Below, one piece after another: positions 17,902-26,957 of a DNA stretch of 64,000 bases. The notes beneath the pieces were generated by a model that ran no database searches, was not told the DNA's origin, and saw only the letters and a list, made by a program, of their open reading frames with translations. The DNA is taken from positions 620,001 to 684,000 of the forward strand of contig JBGFSY010000001.1 in the NCBI GenBank assembly GCA_041277045.1, in the 5' to 3' direction. Each line of letters starts with the position of its first letter. The first letter of the stretch is position 1. This stretch comes from Reddybacter sp041277045. GTDB taxonomy: Bacteria; Pseudomonadota; Gammaproteobacteria; Pseudomonadales; Porticoccaceae. A program made the translations under genes and the position numbers.

Positions 17902-20103
17902 TCAAAAGGTATATTTGGCACCAACAAAGGCGGTACGTGGCCGGCCCGGCGTATAGGTCGGCCCCCACTTGTCGGTGGTTTCGGCATAGAGTTCATCATT
18001 CAAATTCAGGACGCGGAGAGAGACTTCGAGCTTGGGGCTGAGCAAGTAATTGGCTCTCAAATTAACCAAGTCATGGCCCTCATAGGTATCGCGATCAGTG
18101 GCGCGGCCATCATCTGAATTCTTTTCGTCGATCCAGTGCTCGCCCTGATGTATCCACTCCAGCTCAAGGCGCCCACCGTTTAACCACATAGGGCCATAAC
18201 GCAGGCGCACATTGGCAAAGTTTTCCGGCGCATTGGGCATATCATTACCGGAGTAGTCACCACTGCGGTCCTGCCAGTCTTTGTATTTATGCTCAGACTG
18301 GGTGTAGGCAATATAGAGATCAACTGTCTCACTAAGCATAATATCTAGCCCTAATTCAATACCATAGTGCTCGGTCTCCCCGGCATTAGTATTGCGGCGA
18401 GCACCAGTATTACTATCGAGCACAGAGAGAATGTCGTCTTCTTTCAACATGTAGTAAATACTGCTGTCAAAGGTGATGTGCTCAGAGAGATTACCGCGCA
18501 GACCAATATCAAAGCTATCGACTTTTACCGGGTCAAGGTCAGTGGAACCGGCCGTGCTGCCCGAACGAAATAACTGTCCACTGGATGGCACACGGAAGGC
18601 GTGACGATAGGAAGCATAGCCATTAATGTCGTCACTAAACTGATAGGTTAAACCCAGCTTGGGGCTGAGATGATTAAAGTCTACCGACTGATCTTCCGGG
18701 CGCAGGTGCAGGGGGTCAATCACGGCACCACTCATATTGTCCTGATAATCGTAGTGAGAATAGTCATAGCGCAGCCCGGCATTTAAACGCAGTGCCGACG
18801 TCAGCTGGTTTTCATAATGCACGAAAGGCGAGAGGGAAAGCACATCAACATCGTAGTCGTAAAGTAAACCCGCTGGCGTATAGGCCATCCAGTAGTCACC
18901 TGAGTCCGCATCACTGCGCTCAATATAGGTTTGCTTTTGATAGCCTTCGCTGTAGTCGATATCTAGCCCGGTCACCACAAAGCTGTCATCACCGAGGCTG
19001 TAATCCCATTTCAGCAGTGCACCAATGGAGTCGTGGCCGCTTTCATTTTTATGGGCATCTTGCGAATCGAGAGACGAGGGGCAGCTGGGGCACCACGGCG
19101 GCGGCGGGCTTACTCGCCCCGTGTTGAGTGTCCAGGTGGCGATGTACTCCAGCTCATTACTGCGCAAAAAGGGCGTAATACTTAAAGTACTGTTCGCAAA
19201 ACCCCTTTCAAAGGCAGATGAAACACGAAAGGCACGCACATCTCGATAACCCACTAAGTTACCAAATTGCTCGGGCTCATCTTTGTAATCGTCATAGCTC
19301 AAGCCGCTACCACCGGTCTCATAATCAAGAATAGTGCCGGTAAACACCGTATTAACGCTCCAGTTGTCCCCTATATTCGTATTCCACGAACCGGTAAACG
19401 AACCGCGTTCACTCGCTGTCTGCTCACGCCAGCCATCGTTATCAGCAATGTCGAGCTTGCCAGTAAAGCCGTGGTTAGCCGTGATTTTTGCGCCTTTCAG
19501 TTGCACACGCCGATAACCGTCTTCACCCCCCTCCACATTAACGCTCAACTTGTCCTCTTTGGGTGGACGACCACTGAGTGTATTCACCACGGCACCAATA
19601 GCGTCGCTGCCATAGAGGGCAGAACCCGGGCCTTTAATAATCTCGACGCCGTTAGCGCCACTCATATTCACTTCATACAAAGCGTTGTGATTGAAAAAAC
19701 CCGCCGCCCGTGTCGGCACACCATTTTCAAGGTACAGATACACCGGACTGGTCGACACTGGCTGGCGAATGGCCGCCATTACCCCCGAGCCACCGGAGTC
19801 AAGCTGTACAATATTGACACCGGGTATACGATTCATCAGCTCACCGGCGTGAGTAGGATTTAGTTCCTCAATTTCAGCTTCAGAGATAACTCCGACACTT
19901 GCCGCTGTATCGGCCAGAGTGTTGGCACTACCGCTGGCGGTAACGACAATAGTTTCCAGCAAGGGTGCTGCGACGGGTGGCAGATCAGCAAGCGCTTGGG
20001 CTGCAACAAATGGCGATAATGAACAACTCAAAAGAATGGCAGCTACTGGCGTGATAGCGGCACTCTTTCCACAAGCCCCACCAACAGTTTTAATTTTAGA
20101 CAC
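17902..20103 (-). CDS. TonB-dependent receptor, probably ferric-siderophore or similar
   Basis: A 733-residue receptor with a signal peptide (about 1-35, ending VAAQA), a TonB box (LETIVVTAS, about 49-57), and a plug with the signature VEIIKGPGSALYGSDAIGAVV. The barrel ends FVGAKYTF. A segment with CPSCPSS in an extracellular loop (about residue 340) is a possible disulfide. TonB-box wording and the neighbouring PepSY protein point to an iron-complex receptor; the ligand cannot be named. It has its own promoter region with a spaced direct repeat 70-100 bases upstream of the start. Confidence 0.93.
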   Translation of the reverse strand: MSKIKTVGGACGKSAAITPVAAILLSCSLSPFVAAQALADLPPVAAPLLETIVVTASGSANTLADTAASVGVISEAEIEELNPTHAGELMNRIPGVNIVQLDSGGSGVMAAIRQPVSTSPVYLYLENGVPTRAAGFFNHNALYEVNMSGANGVEIIKGPGSALYGSDAIGAVVNTLSGRPPKEDKLSVNVEGGEDGYRRVQLKGAKITANHGFTGKLDIADNDGWREQTASERGSFTGSWNTNIGDNWSVNTVFTGTILDYETGGSGLSYDDYKDEPEQFGNLVGYRDVRAFRVSSAFERGFANSTLSITPFLRSNELEYIATWTLNTGRVSPPPPWCPSCPSSLDSQDAHKNESGHDSIGALLKWDYSLGDDSFVVTGLDIDYSEGYQKQTYIERSDADSGDYWMAYTPAGLLYDYDVDVLSLSPFVHYENQLTSALRLNAGLRYDYSHYDYQDNMSGAVIDPLHLRPEDQSVDFNHLSPKLGLTYQFSDDINGYASYRHAFRVPSSGQLFRSGSTAGSTDLDPVKVDSFDIGLRGNLSEHITFDSSIYYMLKEDDILSVLDSNTGARRNTNAGETEHYGIELGLDIMLSETVDLYIAYTQSEHKYKDWQDRSGDYSGNDMPNAPENFANVRLRYGPMWLNGGRLELEWIHQGEHWIDEKNSDDGRATDRDTYEGHDLVNLRANYLLSPKLEVSLRVLNLNDELYAETTDKWGPTYTPGRPRTAFVGAKYTF

Positions 20104-20172
20104 GAAAAATATCCCTCAATTTTTTTCAAGTGAGGATTCTATACGCCAAAGCAGTGCCTGCTATGTGGTGAA

Positions 20173-20203
20173 TTGTCGCACCTGGCTGTGGTTTATTGTC
20201 GCA
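20173..20203 (-). promoter_or_regulatory. paired TTGTCGCA direct repeats, putative operator
   Basis: The octamer TTGTCGCA occurs at 20173-20180 and 20196-20203, 23 bases apart (about two helical turns), 70-100 bases before the start of the TonB receptor. Direct repeats at this spacing are typical of AraC-family activator sites, which often control siderophore receptors. The regulator is unknown and none is encoded here. Confidence 0.45.
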
Positions 20204-20342
20204 GAGGGGCGAAGTAAAACCGGCCAACCAATAAAACAAGCTGAATTCATTAGCCCAGTAATCACTCTGATATTAATTACCGCATAAAATCAAAGCTCTA
20301 TTGATTTCTTGCCCCGCTATGACGGGAACCTTTTGCCTGCCG

Positions 20343-21836
20343 TTATTCTGCGGCGAGACTAATAGTACGGCCAGTTAATTCATTCCCCGCCGCGATAACA
20401 TCTTCGACCAGCTGCTCGGCGTGCTCCCAACTTGTGCGTGCGCCGACAAAGCACGGGCGAATAGCGAGAACCCCGTTGAGCTCGGCCGTGCTGGGAATAC
20501 TCCGCCCCTGGTGCACTAACTGGCGATGAATTTTTTTATTTAAGGCATTCAAATCGCTCACATCGGCGCCGCCATCAAGCACGTAACGAAAGCAGCAGAT
20601 AGACAACGTGGGCTCTTGAACAAGCTCCAAATTCGGATGAGCCCGAGCTAGCTCGGCAACACAACGCGCCATGGCATTGTGGCGACACACTCGCTCACGC
20701 ATGCCCGCTTTGCCAATTTCGCGAATCAATGCCCAGACCACCGCTCCCCGCGAAGGCGCAGATAACTCGACGCCGAAGTTGTAGTAGGGAATGCCGAGAC
20801 CATCCATCGAATGCTGGATATTGTCATCAGTAACAGAGCCTTCCAGATAGTCCGACGCCTCCTGGGTGAAGGCTCGGTTTAGCAGGCTACGATCGCGCAC
20901 AAAGGTCGCGCCGATACCGACCGGGGCACCCAACCATTTATGGGGGTCAACAATCACCGAGTCAGCCTTTTCCAAACCCTTATAAAGTGGCCGCACCTGG
21001 GGGTCGAGAATACCCGGCAGGCCATAGGCGCCATCGACGTGAAACCAGATTGAAAACTCACAAGCCAGCTCAGCCAGTTCATTCAGGGGGTCAATCACCC
21101 CGGCGTTAGTGGTGCCCGCATTGCCCACGATGGCAACGGGCAAACAGCCCGCATCAATTAACTGTTGATCGCACACGTCTGCCTGTAGTTGCTGGCGCAG
21201 GGCATCGGCACACATTCGCCCCTCGTTATCGACCGCAATGGTGGCAACCGCATTGCGCCCCATGCCCAGCACCGCCGCTGCACGATGCACTGTGTGGTGG
21301 CTGGTCGCTGTCGCGTAGATACGGCAGGGGCGCTGCACGCCGTCACGACTCGGGTCAATGCCGATACGCTCGAATGCCCATTGCCGCGCTGCACCCAATG
21401 CCACCAGATTGGCCACCGAACCACCGCTGCTGTACAGGCCTTTCATTTCAGCGGGCAACTCAAACATTTCAGCCATCCACTCCAGAGACAGCTCCTCAAG
21501 ATAACTAAATGCTGTTAAACCGAGACGTTGCGGTGCCGCCACCGAACCCGCCAGACTCGCCAATACACCCGCCGAAGTTGCGCCGGTGGTAATAAAAGCC
21601 GTGCATCCGGGCTTGGGGATTTGCGAGCCATTGGGAATTATTTGCGACCCCAGCTCAGCAATCACCTGCGCTAGGCCCACGCCTTTTTCAGGCAGCGATT
21701 GCTGCAAGGCATCGTGCCATTGCGTATAACGCGACATCGCATCGGGGTGGTCGAAGCGTAAATATTGGTCCAGGCTCTTACCCAGCTCATGTAAGCGAAG
21801 AGTAATAGGGCCGCACTCTGCCTGTTCGTTATTCAT
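20343..21836 (-). CDS. group II pyridoxal-phosphate-dependent decarboxylase
   Basis: A 497-residue PLP enzyme of the glutamate/aromatic-L-amino-acid decarboxylase group. It shows the active-site Lys in VDPHKWLGAPVG, the Asp that binds the pyridine nitrogen in FHVDGAYGLPG, and the stacking His in ATSHHTVHRAA. The Ala/Gly-rich N-terminal region ends in a glycine-rich loop (YSSGGSVANL) that holds the phosphate. Enzymes of this group remove CO2 from amino acids such as glutamate, tyrosine, DOPA or 2,4-diaminobutyrate. The substrate is not evident. It stands alone, divergent from the flavin oxidoreductase, with only a weak ribosome site (GAAAACTCCTCTACG context is on the other strand). Confidence 0.88.
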   Translation of the reverse strand: MNNEQAECGPITLRLHELGKSLDQYLRFDHPDAMSRYTQWHDALQQSLPEKGVGLAQVIAELGSQIIPNGSQIPKPGCTAFITTGATSAGVLASLAGSVAAPQRLGLTAFSYLEELSLEWMAEMFELPAEMKGLYSSGGSVANLVALGAARQWAFERIGIDPSRDGVQRPCRIYATATSHHTVHRAAAVLGMGRNAVATIAVDNEGRMCADALRQQLQADVCDQQLIDAGCLPVAIVGNAGTTNAGVIDPLNELAELACEFSIWFHVDGAYGLPGILDPQVRPLYKGLEKADSVIVDPHKWLGAPVGIGATFVRDRSLLNRAFTQEASDYLEGSVTDDNIQHSMDGLGIPYYNFGVELSAPSRGAVVWALIREIGKAGMRERVCRHNAMARCVAELARAHPNLELVQEPTLSICCFRYVLDGGADVSDLNALNKKIHRQLVHQGRSIPSTAELNGVLAIRPCFVGARTSWEHAEQLVEDVIAAGNELTGRTISLAAE

Positions 21837-21998
21837 TGAAAACTCCTCTACGCCTTATGGTGATAGGGTGCGCGGTACCCGGTCTTTCTTATACCCTCAA
21901 TTAAACCATCTTCTCTAATCCTTTTCGATCTGGCACAAAACCCACTAAAGCCTTATTATTCTGCCCGGCAATTCACTTTATAACCCGGACTTATTCCT

Positions 21999-23111
21999 AT
22001 GCAGTCTTTATTTGAGCCTTTAACTTTCCTACGCGGTCCCGCCCTAAAAAACCGTTTTGCACTGGCACCACTGACCAACCTACAAAGCCATGTCGATGGC
22101 AAATTGTCAGATGACGAGTACAAGTGGCTGACCATGCGCGCCGAGGGTGGTTTTAGTTTAACCATGACCGCCGCCGCTCATGTACAGGCTGTTGGCCAGG
22201 GCTTTCCCGGGCAGATCGGTATTTTTTCTGACGATCACCTCGAAGGGCTGACACGTTTGGCTGCTGGCATTAACAAAAACGACAGCCTGTCGATTGTGCA
22301 GCTGCACCACGCTGGCCACCGCTCACCACAAGAGTTGATTGGCACCCAGCCTGTTGCGCCTTCGAATGATGAAGAGTCTGGCGCCCGCGCCCTGTCGACG
22401 GCAGAGGTCGAACAACTGATCGAAGATTTTATCGCCGCTGCTGAGCGCGCCGAGAAAGCCGGCTTTGACGGTGTCGAGATTCACGGTGCCCACGGTTACA
22501 TCCTCTGCCAGTTTCTCAGTAGCGACACTAATCGTCGCGATGATCAGTACGGCGGCTCGCTGGAAAATCGCGCCCGCCCCCTGTTTGATGTCATTGCCGG
22601 TATTCGCCAGCGCTGTAAGAAAGACTTTAATATCGGCGTGCGTTTAACGCCTGAGCGTTTCGGCATCAAGCTCGGCGAGGCCATCGAAGTCGCTCAACGC
22701 CTGTTGGATGAAGCGCAAATTGATTATCTGGATATGTCTTTGTGGGATGTGTTTAGTGAGCCTAAAGAAGAGGCCTACAGGGGTCGCAGTTTGATGGATC
22801 ATTTCACCGCCCTCGAACGCGGTGGTGTGCGCCTCGGTGTCGCCGGTAAAATCCGTACGCCTGCGGAGGTTAAACGTTGCATGGATAGCGGGGTTGATTT
22901 CGTCCTGTTGGGACGAGCGGCGATTGTCCACCACGACTTTCCCAATCAAACGGCTAAAGACAATAATTTCACCCCGGCGGCGAATCCGGTTTCAGCCGAG
23001 CATTTGCGCGCAGAGGGGCTCAGCGAAACCTTTCTCGAATATATGTCTAGCTGGAAAGGCTTTGTCGCAGAGACTGACGGGGTTGTCACGCCGGAAATGA
23101 TACTGGCCTAG
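21999..23111 (+). CDS. old-yellow-enzyme family NADH:flavin oxidoreductase
   Basis: A 370-residue FMN-binding TIM barrel. It starts with FLRGPALKNRFALAPLTN, has QLHHAGHRS in the substrate region, then the signature HGAHGYILCQFLS and DQYGGSLENRARPL, and ends with the FMN-phosphate loop VDFVLLGRAAI. The family reduces activated C=C bonds or acts on N-methyl compounds. Some members are annotated as 2,4-dienoyl-CoA reductases, but those carry extra Fe-S and FAD domains that are absent here. No partner gene is adjacent. A hairpin follows the stop. Confidence 0.92.
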   Translation: MQSLFEPLTFLRGPALKNRFALAPLTNLQSHVDGKLSDDEYKWLTMRAEGGFSLTMTAAAHVQAVGQGFPGQIGIFSDDHLEGLTRLAAGINKNDSLSIVQLHHAGHRSPQELIGTQPVAPSNDEESGARALSTAEVEQLIEDFIAAAERAEKAGFDGVEIHGAHGYILCQFLSSDTNRRDDQYGGSLENRARPLFDVIAGIRQRCKKDFNIGVRLTPERFGIKLGEAIEVAQRLLDEAQIDYLDMSLWDVFSEPKEEAYRGRSLMDHFTALERGGVRLGVAGKIRTPAEVKRCMDSGVDFVLLGRAAIVHHDFPNQTAKDNNFTPAANPVSAEHLRAEGLSETFLEYMSSWKGFVAETDGVVTPEMILA

Positions 23112-23132
23112 GTTTAGAGCTTAAGACTTAGG

Positions 23133-23163
23133 GTTTACACCCATCAATACGATGGGTGTAAAC
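23133..23163. terminator. hairpin between convergent genes
   Basis: GTTTACACCCAT and ATGGGTGTAAAC form a perfect 12-bp stem around a 7-base loop, 20 bases after the flavin oxidoreductase stop. Flanking AGAGCT/AGCTCT can extend it. There is no T tract, so this is a weak terminator or an mRNA-stabilising 3' end. Confidence 0.5.
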
Positions 23164-23233
23164 AAAGCTCTGTTTGCTGTTTCGTCAATAACAAGAATAA
23201 GTGCAGCGCACACTCTGCACTGGCCAGCCCTGC

Positions 23234-23656
23234 TTATAGCGCAGGCTCTGGCAGGCGCCAGATATAGGTCGAAACCATCACCGCAGTACAGAGCAATAAA
23301 ACCTGAACCTGCCACAGCGGCACGATAAGGGCGGAAACACCCATGGTCAGCCACATCGTCAGCAAGGTGTAGTACTTGGCCTTGCGAGGAATACCGCTGC
23401 CATCCAGGTAGGCGAGAATATATTTACTGAGTACGGGATGGGACACCAGCCAGCGATAAAAGCGATCCGAGCTACGGACAAAACAACCGGCGGCCAACAG
23501 CAGAAAGGGTGTGGTTGGCAGCAGGGGTAAAAAAACACCCACTACCCCCAGAGCCACGGAAAGGCTACCCAGGCCAAACAGCAGCACTCGAACAAAACCA
23601 CCGGCAATACAGCGCTTGTGGAGTGTATCAACGGAGACATCATTTGTTGTAGCCAT
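23234..23656 (-). CDS. DUF454 (YbaN-like) inner-membrane protein
   Basis: A 140-residue protein with three hydrophobic segments (about 20-40, 42-56, 95-135). It carries the DUF454 signature GVVGVFLPLLPTTPFLLLAAGCF, followed by FYRWLVSHPVLSKYI. The function of the family is unknown. I start it at the ATG at 23656, preceded by GAAGGACAG, rather than 75 bases upstream, where the extra residues do not resemble the family. Its 3' end faces the flavin oxidoreductase gene. Confidence 0.85.
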   Translation of the reverse strand: MATTNDVSVDTLHKRCIAGGFVRVLLFGLGSLSVALGVVGVFLPLLPTTPFLLLAAGCFVRSSDRFYRWLVSHPVLSKYILAYLDGSGIPRKAKYYTLLTMWLTMGVSALIVPLWQVQVLLLCTAVMVSTYIWRLPEPAL

Positions 23657-23833
23657 ATTTAAACTGTCCTTCTTCGCGTGAAAATTCTGAGCGATGCAGC
23701 AACTGCTATCAAGTAAAACCAACAGGGGCATCCCTATCGGCTAAAATGCGGGAACCTTCAACCAGCTTAGCCCCCTCTGAGCGGCAACACCTACTTAGGT
23801 TTGCGTTTTTCCAACGCCTTCATACTTGCAGGC

Positions 23834-24046
23834 TCAGTGCTGCCCGCCTGGCGTGCGAACAACTATGCCATCCAGTTCCGGCGATGCCTTTAATTGGCAG
23901 CAAAGCCAAGAGCTTTCATCGCAACCTTCGGTTAGTTCTAGCATGGCGTCTTCGGTCGCGTCCATTGGTAAGCGCTTCTGGCACAGACTTACCGCCGCTT
24001 GCACCCTGGCTTGTCCACCACCAATAATTACGATTGTTTCAGTCAT
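23834..24046 (-). pseudogene. fused relic: ferredoxin reductase start joined to ferredoxin end
   Basis: The 70-codon open frame begins as a class I ferredoxin reductase (MTETIVIIGGGQARVQAAVSL; the third Gly of GxGxxG reads Arg). After about 24 residues it becomes the C-terminus of a [2Fe-2S] ferredoxin (ELTEG, then LCCQLKASPELDGIVVRTP with the fourth cluster Cys). The bulk of the reductase and the front of the ferredoxin, with three cluster cysteines, are missing, as after one internal deletion. It directly follows the P450 relic. CYP153 alkane-hydroxylase operons have the order P450, ferredoxin reductase, ferredoxin, and this is that operon collapsed. No function expected. Confidence 0.8.
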
Positions 24047-24060
24047 GGCCACTACTCCAC

Positions 24061-24258
24061 TCAAGGGTTAATTTGCACGCGCAGTTCTTTATAACCACGC
24101 AAAATACAGGCGTAAACACGCTTCGGCTCACTGACCATTTCAACGCATGGCTCGGGCCAGAGCTTGAGGGTTTCTTCCCACAGTACCCGTATCTGCATTT
24201 CAGCCAGGCGGTTGTCAAGGCAGTGATGAATGCCAAAACCAAAGGCCAGAACACGGCC
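24061..24258 (-). pseudogene. cytochrome P450 C-terminal relic (CYP153-like)
   Basis: Minus-strand translation from about 24249 gives the heme-binding loop of a P450, FGFGIHHCLDNRLAEMQ, where the heme-ligand Cys is kept but the following conserved Gly reads Asp. Then come LWEETLKLWPE, SEPKRVYA and RGYKELRVQINP before a TGA at 24061. The wording around the Cys and the RGYxELxVxI tail is that of CYP153-type alkane or terminal hydroxylases. The frame meets a TAA just upstream of the loop and no more of the ~450-residue protein is present. It is separated by 14 bases from the reductase start. Confidence 0.8.
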
Positions 24259-24429
24259 TGATAGCCTTTATTATCGTTGTTATAGCAATGATTATTGCAG
24301 CGCAAACTGTGGCACGAATTTACCGCTCTTTAGGCGAATAATTACACTAGCAAGGCATGACCTCATTCGCTGCCAGCCTTACTTCACTTCGAATAGACTT
24401 AAGCTCGAACTCAAAAACTGTGAACCCGA

Positions 24430-25263
24430 TTAAATGGCAATCGGCGCTGCGATACCCGAGTGGGGCTCGTAGCCATCCAACGTGAAGTCCTCATAAGAAA
24501 AACTAAAGATATCAGCGACACCTTTATTCAGCGTCATCTGGGGCAGAGGTTTTAATTCGCGGGCCAGTTGCTTATCGGCCTGTTCTAAATGATTCAAATA
24601 GAGGTGGGCATCGCCCAGGGTGTGAATAAATTCACCCGGCTGCAAACCAGTAACCTGGGCCACCATTAGGGTCAACAGCGCATAAGAGGCGATATTGAAC
24701 GGTACGCCGAGAAAGGTATCGGCGCTGCGCTGATAGAGCTGGCAGCTGAGCTTGCCATCGGCCACGTAGAACTGAAAAAAGGCATGGCAGGGTGCGAGGG
24801 CCATACGTCCTTGCTCGACATTGGCCTGGGGGGAAATACTTTCATCGGGCAGTTGTGCCGGATTCCAGGCGGAGACGATTAAGCGCCGCGAGTCTGGCCG
24901 GGTGCGCAATTGCTCGATCACTTCGGCGATTTGGTCGATTGCACCACCGCTGGGCAAAGGCCATGTACGCCACTGATAGCCATACACCGGGCCGAGGTCG
25001 CCGCTATCTGTCGCCCATTCATCCCAGATGGATACGCCGTTGTCACGCAGGTACTGAGTATTGGTATCGCCCTTCAAAAACCACAGCAGCTCGTGAATGA
25101 TCGATTTAAGATGCACTTTTTTAGTGGTGACGAGGGGAAACCCTGCGGCGAGGTCAAAACGCATCTGGTGACCAAAAACACTGCGTGTGCCGGTGCCGGT
25201 ACGATCGCCTTTTTCTACACCTTTGTCGCGCACGTGGCGCATCAAATCCAGATACTGCTGCAT
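24430..25263 (-). CDS. thyA: thymidylate synthase
   Basis: A 277-residue ThyA converting dUMP to dTMP with methylene-tetrahydrofolate. Visible features are the N-terminal DLMRHVRDKG and DRTGTGT, the catalytic Cys in ALAPCHAFFQFYV, YQRSADTFLGVPFN, and the C-terminal PIAI. Length is slightly above the 264 of the common enzyme, owing to a short insertion (SPQANVEQGR) before the catalytic Cys. It lies downstream of lgt on the same strand with a 42-base gap, the same order as in pseudomonads. Confidence 0.97.
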   Translation of the reverse strand: MQQYLDLMRHVRDKGVEKGDRTGTGTRSVFGHQMRFDLAAGFPLVTTKKVHLKSIIHELLWFLKGDTNTQYLRDNGVSIWDEWATDSGDLGPVYGYQWRTWPLPSGGAIDQIAEVIEQLRTRPDSRRLIVSAWNPAQLPDESISPQANVEQGRMALAPCHAFFQFYVADGKLSCQLYQRSADTFLGVPFNIASYALLTLMVAQVTGLQPGEFIHTLGDAHLYLNHLEQADKQLARELKPLPQMTLNKGVADIFSFSYEDFTLDGYEPHSGIAAPIAI

Positions 25264-25305
25264 GAATACCTCATAAAGTTAATAGTATTGAGCCGGACAA
25301 TGTAT

Positions 25306-26112
25306 TCAAGCTCTTACGGCTGTCACCGCTCGCTTGCGCCAATAGCTGTAAATTAACAGCAACACACCGCCGACGACCATCGGCAAGCTCAGTAATTGTC
25401 CACGGGTGACCCAGTCAAGAAAATCAAAACCGATATGACCATCGGGCTCGCGGGCAAATTCAGCGAGCGAGCGGAACAGACCATAGAATAATAAGAACAG
25501 GCCACTGACCGCACCTTCGGGTCGTGGACAGCGAGAGTACCAAAACAAAATGATAAATAGCAGTAGTCCCTCAAGGCCAGCCTGGTAAAGCTGGGAGGGG
25601 TGGCGGGTAATTTGCTCGGGATCACGGGGGAAGACCATCGCAACGGGCCAGTCACTGACGCGGCCCCAAAGCTCCTGGCCAATAAAGTTGCCGATGCGGC
25701 CCAGCCCCAAACCAATCGGCACCAGCGGTGCAACAAAGTCAGCCACTGCCAGCCAGGGTTGTTTGAGCTTGCGCGCATAGAGCAGCAGCGCCACGATCAC
25801 CCCCAACAGGCCACCGTGGAAGGCCATGCCGCCCTCCCAAATGCGTAGCAGCCACAAGGGGTCAGCCAGCCATTTATCAAAGTTATAAAACAGTACGTAG
25901 CCACAACGACCTCCCAGGATCACCCCGAAGGCGGCGTAAACAATTAAGTCTTCAACCTGATCGCGACGCAGTGGCGACCAGGCGCGTTGACTGCGTGACC
26001 TCGCCAGCAGCCAGGCAGCACTAAAGCCCAACAGGTACATAACACCGTACCAATGCACCTGCAGCGGACCAAGGTCGACAAGTACGGGATCAATTTCGGG
26101 GTAAGTCAGCAT
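25306..26112 (-). CDS. lgt: prolipoprotein diacylglyceryl transferase
   Basis: A 268-residue inner-membrane enzyme that adds diacylglycerol to the lipobox Cys of prolipoproteins, the first step of lipoprotein maturation. Seven hydrophobic segments are seen. It carries the Lgt signature GLGRIGNFIGQELWGRV (about 135-152) and the essential His region HWYGVMYLLGF near the N-terminus. The C-terminal FAREPDGHIG is also typical. It is transcribed with thyA and probably with the HAD gene upstream. Confidence 0.96.
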   Translation of the reverse strand: MLTYPEIDPVLVDLGPLQVHWYGVMYLLGFSAAWLLARSRSQRAWSPLRRDQVEDLIVYAAFGVILGGRCGYVLFYNFDKWLADPLWLLRIWEGGMAFHGGLLGVIVALLLYARKLKQPWLAVADFVAPLVPIGLGLGRIGNFIGQELWGRVSDWPVAMVFPRDPEQITRHPSQLYQAGLEGLLLFIILFWYSRCPRPEGAVSGLFLLFYGLFRSLAEFAREPDGHIGFDFLDWVTRGQLLSLPMVVGGVLLLIYSYWRKRAVTAVRA

Positions 26113-26154
26113 AGAGGTGCCTTTAATAGAAAGGGTATTATTTTAAAGTCTGCG

Positions 26155-26814
26155 CTATACACTGCGCAGATCCAGTACCGGCCAATCACGCTGGCTGGCC
26201 TCCGCTAACAAAAGTTTGTCGGGGTTAACCGCTACCGGCTTCGCGACCACCTCGAGCAGGGGCAAGTCGTTAATTGAGTCACTGTAGAAACTACTGCCCG
26301 CCAGCGTTTCATCATTCTCCGCTAGCCAGTTCTGTAATCGTGTCACTTTACCCTGCTGGTAACTCGGCACACCCGCAACTTGCCCCGTAAAGCGACCGTC
26401 TATTTGCTCTGGCTCGGTGGCTATAATCTCCTTAATACCAAAGCGATGACAAATGGGCTCGACAATAAAACGATTGGTGGCGCTAATCACCATTAACCGG
26501 TCGCCCGCAGCACGGTGTTGCTCAACCAGAGCCTCCGCTGCTGGCAGCCACATTTTGCTAATCACCTCGTTCATAAACTTGCGGTGCAGCTCAACCAGCT
26601 CTTGCGGCTCAAGCGCAGCGAGGGGCGCGAGGGCAAAGCGCAAGTATTCAAAGATATCCAGCTTACCCAGCTGATAGTCCTCATAGAACTGCTCGTTCAT
26701 GCGCGCATAGTGGTCGGGGTCGACTTTTTTTTCATCGACCAAAAACTCGCCCCAAGCATAATCGCTATCGCCGGCAAGCAGGGTATTGTCCAAATCAAAT
26801 AGCGCCAGAGGCAT
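26155..26814 (-). CDS. HAD-IB family phosphatase
   Basis: A 219-residue haloacid-dehalogenase-type hydrolase of the subfamily IB (SerB/CicA-like). Motif I is FDLDNTLLAGDSD (nucleophile Asp near residue 7), motif II VISATN, motif III Lys in QQGKVTRL, motif IV YSDSINDLPLL. The helical cap lies after motif I. Substrates may be small phosphomonoesters; homologues at this locus are annotated variously as phosphoserine or histidinol phosphatase, which I cannot separate. It is divergent from rppH and upstream of lgt-thyA. Confidence 0.9.
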   Translation of the reverse strand: MPLALFDLDNTLLAGDSDYAWGEFLVDEKKVDPDHYARMNEQFYEDYQLGKLDIFEYLRFALAPLAALEPQELVELHRKFMNEVISKMWLPAAEALVEQHRAAGDRLMVISATNRFIVEPICHRFGIKEIIATEPEQIDGRFTGQVAGVPSYQQGKVTRLQNWLAENDETLAGSSFYSDSINDLPLLEVVAKPVAVNPDKLLLAEASQRDWPVLDLRSV

Positions 26815-26957
26815 GCTTTACTCTTTATGTGGTGGTCGTAAAAACAGGCAGAATACCGGCTATCAACAGCGCACTCAACGTCCTATTTTGAGTGCATTTG
26901 CTGCACCCAGAGTAACTGTGGAACAATAGCCGACAACATAAGACCCTGGCGGCAAAA

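Noticed and set aside
24039..24305. Minus-strand 88-codon open frame with a hydrophobic start
   Set aside because: It is out of frame with the P450 relic, whose heme-loop wording is unmistakable in the other frame.
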